Assembly (NCBI GenBank): GCA_024196135.1
Contig: JAMQCK010000212.1
Coordinates: 1-37,541 of the forward strand
Reading direction: 5' to 3'
DNA length: 37,541 bases
DNA from: Pleurotus ostreatus/Saccharomyces cerevisiae fusant
Lineage: Eukaryota; Opisthokonta
This document shows positions 22,660 through 31,468 of the stretch, piece by piece. The translations under genes and the position numbers were made by a program. The notes under the pieces are model-generated. The model made no database searches, was not told the DNA's origin, and saw only the letters and a program-made list of their open reading frames with translations. Position 1 is the stretch's first letter. Each line of letters begins with the position of its first letter.

Positions 22660-25143
22660 ATGCACCGACTGTCCGTGGATGAGCTCCTTCAGCGCGCGGC
22701 GTCTGTCGCGAACCTCGCGATACTGCGGACATACGCCAAGCCATCCCTGGTCCAGATCGCGGCGATCAACGAGTGCACTACTCTCTTGAAGTTGAAGCTC
22801 GGATCGCTTCCCTTCAACGACAATCCCCATCGCGCAAGGATCCTGGTACAGCTGGGCATTCACCAATCCGTCCTCGCGCCAATCCGCCGCCTCCCCAAGG
22901 AGCTCTTGATTGATATCTTCTTCCGAGTCGCGAACGAGGCGCCACTGCGTACTCTGTATGTCGCAGTCACTCTTTCGCGAGTGTGCGCCGTCTGGCGGGA
23001 GATCTCGCACGGGCTCTCGAAGTTGTGGACCAATCTGGTCGTCAAGTCCATGAGCGACTTTGACCAGTACTGCGAGCTATTCCTTCCCATAACAAGCAAG
23101 GAAAGGCGACCTGGTCTTAGATGCGATGAGCCCGAGATGTTATGTCTCTTGTGGGACCGCATCGAGCCTTACGCGTCTTCCTGGCGCTCCCTCACGCTCG
23201 TGAGCCGACTCAACATGCTACCCGATCTCAAGGTCCTCACCATGGACAATCTCGAGAGGCTGGTTGTCGACGCCTATGATGCGCCACACTCGTCGGAACT
23301 CAGTGTGCTCGACTTCGTTGTCGCACCTCGTCTTCGCCACATCGCGCTGACCCTTGACACGCTGCAGAACGAACGCCAGTTACACGTCCCCGTGACGAGG
23401 ACATTAACATCCCTAGAGATCGACGTGATGTCCCCCTTTCCCGTCACTCTTATTCTCCCCCTGCTCCATGCATGCGCGGACACGTTGCAATCGCTCACTC
23501 TCAAAGTACGTTATCCGCTGGACGGCCCCGAAGGTTCTTACCCCTCCACTGTCCCGGAGGTTCTATGGCTCCAGCTCTACGAGGCCGGCATGCGCGGTCC
23601 TATGTTTGACTGGATGCGGATGCTCTACAAGTCCATGCGCTACATCGTCACTAGTGACGGGAGGACCGGCAGCCAGGTACTGTCCTCCAACTCGGGCGTC
23701 CTCGCTGGCGATTCCTTCTCCCCCACGCTCTTCGACTTCTACTTTGGTGACCTGGCGCTCTGCGACCGCCCCGGCGATGTCATCCTCGGTGACAAACGAG
23801 TCAAGAACGTTGAGCAGGCCGACGACGGCAATCTATTCACACATCTCATGCCTGCGATGCAGGAGCGCCTCACCGAGTTCGTGGAATACGCTGAACGCAA
23901 GGACCTCCACACGAACATCGCCAAAACCGATGCCGTCGCCTTCAATCACCGACGGGGGCCACTCCCTCCACTGCGCATCTACGACAGAGACCTCTGCTGG
24001 AAGGCGGAGGCGATCAGTGTTGGCGTCCTCTTCTGTGCGGCGCAAGGCGATATCCTCAACATGCACCATCTGCGGCAGGCTTCGAAGGCGCATGCCATCT
24101 CCGGTGCCACACTTGCCCTCATCAACTACTTGGGGGACCTGCCACCGGCGCTCGCGCTCAAGCTATACAAGAGCCGCATTGACCCCATCCTCTGCTTCGG
24201 ATGCGAGATCGGCGTGGCTATAGCCCCTGCAACCCTGCATGCGCTTGAGCAGGTGCAGCTCAACTTCCTGCGAAGGATTTTGGGCCTCTCCAAGAAATCA
24301 AGGTGCATTCTTCCATTCACCGAAACTGGTATACTACCCATCCGCTACCGGCGACTCATCCTTGCTCTGCGCTTCTACAAGCGTCTGCTGCTGGACGACT
24401 CCGGATCCATTGCCTCTCACGCCTTTCGCGACGCTTGCGCACTATACATGACTTCGAAGTCGGGCTGGCTGGGTGATCTTGGCTACGCCCTCGCCCGCCT
24501 CAAGTGCCCCGTGACCGTCGACTTCATCCGCGTCACTCAAGGATCCGACGTCGACTACGTCATTGGCCTGGTTGAGGAGTCCTTCCACACCCACGTACGC
24601 TCTCTTATCTCCCGCAAACGGCGCTTGGCACTGTTGCGCACGCGCACCACAATGGAGGGTGATGGCTGCGGCCAGCGCAGCCCTCTCCAGTACCGTGCCT
24701 ATCTGAACATCGCCATGCCCCACCACCGCAAAGCGCTTACGCTCATCGTCACCGGTGAACACACGCTGCTAGATGTGCGTGGTGGATGGTCCCAACGTGG
24801 GGAGAAGATCGCGCCTCAGTGGCGCAAGTGCCGCTTCTGCGAGGACGGTATTGAGGACGGCATGCATGCACTCTTCTTTTGCAACTCCCGGGCAGACTTA
24901 ACAGCCCTTCGTATGCGTTTTTGGGATAACGTCGCCGATGTTGACCCAACTATTCGCGGGTGCTCACGGGACCCCGCCGCCTGGTTTCACACCCTTTGCG
25001 CGCACCCAACGACGTGCGCAATGCTCGGGAAGTTCGCATTTGACGTCTTACAGCTCTTCGGTGTGCATCGCCCCTTCTCGCCGCCCGCATCCGCGTGGGT
25101 GGCTGCTTCGGATGGAAATGGTAACCAGGACGGTGGATTGTGA
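22660..25143 (+). CDS. Chimeric ORF: F-box N-terminus fused to LINE reverse transcriptase
   Basis: An uninterrupted 827-codon frame. Residues 1 to about 298 are a basidiomycete F-box protein: a helical N-terminus, an F-box at about 76-125 (IRRLPKELLIDIFFRV, then SRVCAVWREI and LSKLWTNL) and leucine-rich strands such as VLDFVVAPRLRHIALTL. From about residue 302 the sequence becomes a non-LTR reverse transcriptase: LYEAGMRGPMFDWMRMLYKS, GVLAGDSFSPTLFDFYFGDL at 346-365, and the catalytic-type QADDG at 386-390. It then continues through the thumb region to a C-terminal cysteine motif CRFCEDG...HALFFC near 724-741 and a TGA. The element's 5' part, including any endonuclease and the first RT blocks, is missing. 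Because the junction is in frame and has no stop, a fusion protein is possible. Whether it is expressed or merely accidental is not visible. Confidence 0.85.
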   Translation: MHRLSVDELLQRAASVANLAILRTYAKPSLVQIAAINECTTLLKLKLGSLPFNDNPHRARILVQLGIHQSVLAPIRRLPKELLIDIFFRVANEAPLRTLYVAVTLSRVCAVWREISHGLSKLWTNLVVKSMSDFDQYCELFLPITSKERRPGLRCDEPEMLCLLWDRIEPYASSWRSLTLVSRLNMLPDLKVLTMDNLERLVVDAYDAPHSSELSVLDFVVAPRLRHIALTLDTLQNERQLHVPVTRTLTSLEIDVMSPFPVTLILPLLHACADTLQSLTLKVRYPLDGPEGSYPSTVPEVLWLQLYEAGMRGPMFDWMRMLYKSMRYIVTSDGRTGSQVLSSNSGVLAGDSFSPTLFDFYFGDLALCDRPGDVILGDKRVKNVEQADDGNLFTHLMPAMQERLTEFVEYAERKDLHTNIAKTDAVAFNHRRGPLPPLRIYDRDLCWKAEAISVGVLFCAAQGDILNMHHLRQASKAHAISGATLALINYLGDLPPALALKLYKSRIDPILCFGCEIGVAIAPATLHALEQVQLNFLRRILGLSKKSRCILPFTETGILPIRYRRLILALRFYKRLLLDDSGSIASHAFRDACALYMTSKSGWLGDLGYALARLKCPVTVDFIRVTQGSDVDYVIGLVEESFHTHVRSLISRKRRLALLRTRTTMEGDGCGQRSPLQYRAYLNIAMPHHRKALTLIVTGEHTLLDVRGGWSQRGEKIAPQWRKCRFCEDGIEDGMHALFFCNSRADLTALRMRFWDNVADVDPTIRGCSRDPAAWFHTLCAHPTTCAMLGKFAFDVLQLFGVHRPFSPPASAWVAASDGNGNQDGGL

Positions 25144-25316
25144 CTCACGACTTGCGGGAGAGACCAGGAGGCGGCCGAACTCGGGTTGGGTTTGCTACAA
25201 TGGTGATTTCGTGTGTTGTTCGGCTCCGTAGCGCGTACGATTGCACTGTATGTCGTAGTACGGGCACCCCGTATGTTCCTTAAGGGACCGCTCGGGTAAT
25301 CCACTCCCACTCCCAC
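23557..25316 (+). mobile_element. 5'-truncated non-LTR (LINE-type) retrotransposon
   Basis: The inserted piece starts near 23557, just before the RT block WLQLYEAGMRG, and ends near 25316 after a 3' tail of three CCACTC-type repeats (about 25299-25316). It lies in sense orientation inside the F-box gene, whose coding continues from about 25317. The RT type is one I know from mushroom genomes, with an LYxxGxRGPxFDWLRMLY-like block and a QADD active site. Boundaries are accurate to about 15 bp. The flanks share a near match (CTCCACTGTCCCG left, CTCCCACTCCCG right) that could be a worn target-site duplication, but I cannot prove it. Confidence 0.75.
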
Positions 25317-25819
25317 TCCCGACGAACCCATCCGAGACATTCGTCATGAAGTCTCTCACCTTCCTCAGTCTTGTTGATCCTGCGTGCGCTTTGCTCAACC
25401 ACATCACTGCCCCGCTTGTGGACGAAATCATCCTTAGCAACGCACCCGCGTATAGCTCGCAGTCCCTGCTACGTTTCTTGATGCGGGATCAAGCCTCAGA
25501 GTCTTTACTCGTATTAAGGGTGTACAAGGCGGAGGAACGAGAGCCTTCAGCCTGGTTACCATGCCTCCGGCTAATGGATAGGCTCATGCAACTGCACTTT
25601 GACGATCTGCTGTCGAACAGAGAATTCCTCGAGCAGATGATCGTCCGCGCGGATAGGCCAGCATTGCTTCCTTCGCTCATAGCCATCGCCATCTTGCGCA
25701 CCCTCCGAGCTCATCCGGAGCTTCGTGAGCTTATCGGCGATATGTGCACTTCTAGGGCAAAGGAGACGACTATAGGTGGCCGACATGCATTCTTGATACT
25801 ACACTGGATCAAGGATTGA
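25317..25819 (+). pseudogene. F-box gene 3' portion separated by LINE insertion
   Basis: Downstream of the LINE a frame resumes with leucine-rich F-box-tail sequence: ETFVMKSLTFLSLVD, APLVDEIILSNAP, WLPCLRLMDRLMQLHFDDL and a stop ending at 25819. It lacks an N-terminus and an F-box of its own. It reads as the natural continuation of the protein interrupted at about 23556. An ATG at 25346 could permit translation of 157 residues, but I regard it as a stranded exon. Confidence 0.7.
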
Positions 25820-26098
25820 TGTCTTTTAATATTGCTCACGCTGTTTTATCATCCAAGGAAGGAATCGTTATTATATCTCCTTTGTGTGATCGAACATGTG
25901 ACCACACCCAGCACACTGTCTAGCATTCAGTGCGCACTGAATACACCCTCAAGTGGTCTCCCGAAGGTGGCACGAGATACGCTAGCAGCCCACTCGAACA
26001 CCCCTCCGTACCCCCTGCTCACGCCATTGCAGGCTCCAAATGGCGCCGCGCCTGTCCCCGGCTCGACAACGCGTACCCGCTCTCTTCCTCGATTCGCC

Positions 26099-27433
26099 AT
26101 GTCCTCTCTTACTAACACCGCCCCCGCCGCCAAGTCCGTTCGCGTCGCCCTCATTACCGGTGCCGCGCAGGTCATCGGCATGGCCATTGCGCTCCGCCTC
26201 GCACGCGACGGACTCCACATTGCTCTCAAGGATCTCCCGGACAAAAGAGATTTCCTCGCGGAGATTGCGCGCGCTGTCGAAGAGGATGGAGGCCGCACTG
26301 CCATCCTATTTGGCGACGTCTCCAAGGAGGAGGACGTGCAGGCTATAGTGGACGGCACGGTGGAAAAGCTGGGCTCGCTACATGTAGTGCGTATGAACTC
26401 GATATTCACTGATGCAATATCCCCCTTCTAATTACATTCAGATGGTCGCCAACGCCGGGATCGGAGGTCCTGGTCCTTTCCTCGAAGGTGAGAGTTGGCG
26501 TCAAGGGAATCCACATTGCCGAACACTCATCATGTGTGAATACCACCTAGAATCGCTCAAGAGCTTCAACCGCCACATGGCCGTCGACACAGCCGGCGTC
26601 TTCCTCTGCTACCAAATCGCCGCGCGCAAGATGATCGAGCTCGGTCACCACGAAGGCCCCCTGATAGGCGCGGCGTCGATGGCGAGCAAGCAAGGTGAGT
26701 GCAACGAGCAGGATACCGTCTGAGCTACGAAGGGCCGGCGTCGCGCCTGAGCTACGGATGGTCGAGAACCTCGCTGACGTGAGACATCATCCAGCTCAAC
26801 GCGGTCTGACGTCCTATACCGCCGCAAAATTTGCCGTCCGAGAATTGACTCAATGCGCCGGTGTGCTCAATTCTCCGACTCTGTGATAGCGACTTCGCGT
26901 TCACTCATCACGAGCGCAGCTCTCGCATTGGACACGCGTATGCGCCGGGTACGTCTGGTCCCCTTTGCATGCCTTTGAAAAGACATTCATGGTTGCTCAG
27001 TGCTGGTCAGGTCTGATCGATACCGCCATCCTCGGTAAGGCTGCTCGCGCAGTCGTATATTTGCGTCTGACGCTCAATGCAGCCAACCACGATGCAATGG
27101 AAAGGATTACCGGGCTTGGCGATAAGGCGAGTGATTCGACGCTTCTGACGGTACCTGCTCAAGCTCAGTCAATGACCCACGTCTAGTGGGCACGAGCGAC
27201 CACCATAGGCCGTATTGGGAAACCAGAGGACGTTGCCTCGCTTGTATCCTTCCTAGCAAGCAGGGAAGCGGGGTATATCATAGGTGGCTTATGTTCTCAT
27301 ATTTGACGGAGTCCGGTGGCTCAAGTTCCCTCACCCTCCTCAGGGCAGACAGTAAGTCGACGCTCGTCGTATCTGTCCGACCGCCTAACGCTTGCAACAG
27401 CTATCTGTCGACGGCGGTGCGCGGATGGATTAA
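26099..27433 (+). CDS. Short-chain dehydrogenase/reductase SDR-3, degenerating
   Basis: Third SDR paralog. Exons 26099-26386, 26442-26487, 26551-26694, 26795-26860, 26920-26937 (variable), 27011-27034, 27083-27126, 27187-27283, 27344-27351 and 27401-27433. Tyr167 and Lys171 (SYTAAK) and Ser154 remain, but the cofactor motif reads TGAAQVIG, with valine for the first glycine of GxG. Exon 5 has lost about 19 nt compared with SDR-2. With the ancestral donor (exon end 26948) the frame breaks. With an alternative GTATGC donor (exon end 26937) the frame is kept (255 aa), but the [13 protein letters not shown] segment is lost. Intron 7 (27127-27186) fits GC-AG borders. The 8-nt microexon is GGCAGACA. 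It is probably inactive or a pseudogene. Confidence 0.75.
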
Positions 27434-27885
27434 GCGAACCACCCGAAGTCCACTCAACCCACGCGCCACTTCGCGCGGGCCTTCTTCTCCCCTCTACTCC
27501 ACATCAATAGCGCTGTCGTCCCCACGGCCTTTTACAATCCCCACAGCAATCCTGCATCTCCATCCCTGTGTTGGCGCATGACATAGGCACTTGTCCATCG
27601 ACTGGCCAAGCGTGTAATCTGCCCATCTCACGCTCTACAACCTGACCGCATACCTTCGGGAAACGTGCCCTCAAAGAGTCCCGACGGGTCTCCCGCTGCC
27701 GTACATCCCATGGTCTTAGTGCGCGTCGGGTGATGTTCTCACTCACACACATTGGAGGGTGCGCCCTCGTTCGCATATCCATCTGACCTTCATCTGCCCC
27801 TCATAAGTACCATCAGTTTCTTCTCCTGTACCCCTTCGTGAGGCCGACATTCGCCTCCGTCCCCACACATCCCCTTCACCCCGAC
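27434..27885. other. Spacer between SDR-3 and SDR-4
   Basis: Presumed terminator of SDR-3 and promoter of SDR-4. I see no gene in it. Confidence 0.6.
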
Positions 27886-29102
27886 ATGTCCCTCCCACGC
27901 CGTGTCGCTCTCGTCACCGGCGCTGCCCAAGGCCTCGGCAAAGCCATCGCCCTTCGCCTCGCGAAGGACGGACACCACGTCGGCCTGAACGATTTGCCCT
28001 CAAAGAAGGCAGTCCTGGAAGACGTGGCCCACCAAGTCGAGCAGCACGGCATGCGCGCTGGCGTCTTCACGGGCGACGTGACGAAGGAGAACGACGTCCG
28101 CGCTACCATCGACGGCGCGGCAGATGCGCTCGGCGGACTGCACGTGGTGAGTTACTTTGGCGCGGGTAGATTACGCTCCTCTGACCGCCGATACGTGTTC
28201 AGATGGTCGCAAACGCCGGCATCTTACTGCCCGCGCCTTTCCTTGAGGAGACCCTCCAGAGCTTCAACCGCGTCACTTCCGTCAGCTCGACCGGCACCTT
28301 CCTCTGCTACCAGCATGCCGGTCGCCGGATGATCAAGGAGGGGCATGGAGAGGGGCGCATCATAGGCGCATCGTCGTTCGGGGGCAAGAGGCGTGAGCTC
28401 TGTTGCTTTCCAACGGCGTGAAGAGACAGTGATGACGTTGGCGTGCGATCTAGCCTTGCCCGGTCTGACCTCATACGTCGCTGCAAAGTACGCTGTGCGA
28501 GGAATGACTTCATGCGCGGGTGAGCTTGATATCAGTATCGCCTATGCATCACAAATCCAATCCAGCATCCAGCTCTGTCGCTGGGAAAGTACGGGATCAC
28601 CGTGAACGCGTACGCACCTGGTGCGTAATGCTTGCACTATCATGTGCTACAACGACTGATTTGACCGCAGGTCTCGCTGATACTCCGATGGGTACGTCTG
28701 TCGGTAATAATTTCCCCAGCCCGCTTCCTTACCCTCCCAAGCCGTCGTCGACGGGATGAAAGAGCACGCCGGCATCACCCTCGAGAGCGTGCGCAACACC
28801 GTCCTCCTGTCTGATTCATATGATCAACTGAAGGGGCTTCCTCTTACAGTGGGCCAAGTCCTTTGCCATCCCGCGCCACACCGTCCCCGCAGACATCGCG
28901 GCCCTCGTGTCCTTTCTAGCCAGCAAAGAGGCAGGATATATTACAGGTATGTACAGCCCCGACTCATCTTCTTCATTCTTACCAACTCTTATCAACCATA
29001 ATTACTACGCAGGGCAAACGGTGAGTGTCCTTCCTGATGCGTCGAGTCCTTCAGATCTTCATGTGCTAGATTTCCGTCGATGGCGGGGCCGCTATGGATT
29101 AG
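27886..29102 (+). CDS. Short-chain dehydrogenase/reductase SDR-4
   Basis: Fourth SDR paralog, nearest to SDR-1 in sequence (for example [12 protein letters not shown] and [11 protein letters not shown]). Exons 27886-28146, 28203-28392, 28454-28519, 28573-28620, 28671-28691, 28742-28800, 28850-28946, 29013-29020 and 29070-29102 give 260 aa. The cofactor motif, [17 protein letters not shown] (Tyr158/Lys162), ITVNAYAPG and ISVDGG are intact. The intron after FLE, present in the other three copies, is cleanly absent, so exons of 46 and 144 nt are one 190-nt exon. The microexon GGCAAACG (29013-29020) is present. Borders of exon 28742-28800 are weak (acceptor CCAAG, donor GTCCTC), so that segment is the least certain. 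The substrate is unknown. Confidence 0.88.
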
Positions 29103-29200
29103 GGTGAGGGAGAATTCCGCGAGGTCGCTATAATGAAGTCACGCCTACGCCGTCGTCATCGAATGTACAATAAAGTAACGCTGAACATACGCACGAGTCG

Positions 29201-31230
29201 TCAATCCTTCACGACGGGACGTCGGAGGGCGAAGTCGTACTTAAATGGCAGTTTCTGCTCTGGATATAGTTCCCCGATGCAGTACCAGGCCGAGATCGCT
29301 GCGATGTGGGGACCCTCGTAGTCGTCCGTCCGCCCAATTTCTGATTCGACTCTCCTGTATGTCTGCGGCGAACTTAGGTCATCGGCTGCCCCGGGTCCTT
29401 CCCCTCCATCTCCTTCACTGCCTCCGTCATCCTCATCACTGGAACCGTCGTCCGAATCCTCGTCTAAGGTCCAATCGAAGTCACCATCTGCCAGGGGCGT
29501 CGGAGGGTTGGTGAGCTCGATCATGAAGAGCCCCGACTTCGGGTTCGGGTTGTTCACCCATCGCGTGCACGCGAGTTCCTTTGCCATCTTCTCTTCGTTG
29601 CACACTACTACGCGAAGTGCACTCTCGAAGAGGAAGACCGCATCACCAAGGGTGATATCACCTAAGGAGTCGCCGTCAGCCTCACAGGAAGGTACGGATA
29701 GCCGGCGAGCGATGAAGTAAAAAGGTACAGTACCTTGGGTACCCCAGACACCGTCCGCTCGACGGCATTGATCGCGGTGGCTGGTCTTCCAGTGCTCGTG
29801 TTGGCACTTCTTCGAGCAGTAGAACGCCTCTCCGCATGGACATGCGCGCACCTCCGCCTCGTGAGTTACCTGAAGGATATATGTGAGACAAAGATGCATA
29901 TGGCTAGCGCACGGGAAATCCAACCTACCGCGTTCGCGTTATTGCAGGGAAACAAGAGCTTCCAAGTGGACACACTCTTCGCCTTTGTATACTGCTGCCA
30001 CACCATTCTGTACGTCGATAGCAAGCTCTTGAAGCGGTCCTCGATGAATGATCTGCGTGCATCGGGTTGTTCTGGAGGATGCAGCAGTTCACCGTGTTGA
30101 CGATGAAAGGCACGGAGTATGCTCGCAATCGTAAGACTGCTCTCAAGGTGCTTCACGGAGGCGCTAAAGAGATTATCTCCTTTTCCCCACGTGCGCTCGA
30201 CGTCAAAGAGCACTCCGTACACACCGGCTCGAATTGCGCGGCGTAAATTGGTCGTGTTAATTGCCATGCAGACAAGCCTGTCGAGTATTTCGGCCGCATC
30301 CGCCGAGAGTGAGATCATAGTCTCATTGTCGGGCTGGCCCAAGGCGCGTTGGTATCCTGTGATGAGGGATTGAAAGAAGCAGAGAGGAGCAGTGATGCCA
30401 GCGAACTCCGAGCTCTGCACCACGGCAGCCACGAGCGCAAACTGGAGCTTCCAGAAGAATTCGAACTTGCTTCTGATGTTGATACGATCGATAAAGGCTA
30501 TCTGCTCCGAGAAGAGGCGGAGGATGTGGCGGTGGCGGTGGCGTCCGCCAACCATGGCGAGCAGGCGCGCGACGATGTAACCCTCGCCCCCCTCAGTGGC
30601 GGCGAGCCCGTTAAACGTGGAGATTGCAGACGCGGTGATGATGCAAATGGTCTCCGAGAGTTCTTCGCCGTAGTGCAGTAGATAGCGAGGATAGTGCAGC
30701 CACAGGTCCATCACAAGCGCGATGATGTGCGGGTCTTTCCACGCGAGCTGCACGAACTCGTCTTCCTTCTTCCGGATGAGGCTGGAGAACATGGTAGAGA
30801 TGGATGAGATGATGGGGCCGTAGGTACGTCGACCCGGTGTAGGAATGAGCCTGCCATTCAAGGGATGTACGAGGTCGACCCAGCTGAACATCTCGGCGAG
30901 CTCCATCGGTTTAATCGCGCGTAAGGATGCGTATTCTGGAAGATTGGAGGCCTCGGTATACAGCGAGTAGGCCGACATGGCTTCCAGCAGGACGTTCACT
31001 TGGAACCCATCCATCTCCCATGGGAGATCTGGACGCAGCAAGTCGTCGTCCAGCAGTCGAAATGCGGTCCTTCTTCCCAAAATAGCTTTGACTCTGACGA
31101 ATGAGGGCCTGCGCTCTGTGACAGAAGTCTTGTCTAGCAGCTTCAATACCTCTGTCTTGAATGTTGTGAGGTCGTCCACATAGCCTTCGCATAGGCGTGC
31201 GAGCGCCTCCTTGTCTTTACGACTAACCAT
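29201..31230 (-). CDS. MYND-type zinc-finger protein A
   Basis: Protein of unknown role. MYND fingers usually mediate protein-protein contacts in regulators. Exons 29929-31230, 29734-29869 and 29201-29661 give 632 aa. I chose MVSRKDK at 31230 over an in-frame ATG at 31275 because it aligns with the start of the paralog. A long mostly helical region of about 430 residues (conserved LRPDLPWEMDGFQV, LLAMVGGRH, NLRRAIRAGVY, RRSFIEDRF) precedes the finger. The finger reads FPCNN, then RACPCGEAFYCSKKCQ and HWKTSHRDQC. One expected cysteine is absent: CNNA stands where CxxC is usual. An intron cuts the finger. The C-terminal part is rich in Asp, Glu and Ser and ends in GPHIAAIS and LPFKYDF motifs shared with paralog B. 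Confidence 0.9.
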
Positions 31231-31468
31231 AACGATGAAGCACTGTCCACGGGCAAGATAGCGTCCGTTTCTCATTGAGGGATGTACGCAACACTCACCG
31301 ATATGGTACAGGACTCGAAATACGGCCTAAACAGATTATCGCCCTTCGAAGGATGTTATCGGCGTCACAGTTTGAAATGAGAGTTCTCGGTGCTTGCCGG
31401 ACGGCCACATGGCTAGCTTGATTCCTGCCATCACCATACCTTCGGCGTCCCCCACATAGTTCCTCTCC
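31231..31468. promoter_or_regulatory. Putative bidirectional promoter of MYND pair
   Basis: Only 238 bp separate the start codons of two divergently transcribed paralogs, so both must be driven from this interval. No motif stands out to me. The position is what is seen; co-regulation is inferred. Confidence 0.5.

Noticed and set aside
23468..24223. Second plus-strand open frame of 251 codons inside the LINE
   Set aside because: Shadow of the RT frame; Ser/Arg-rich composition and no motif.
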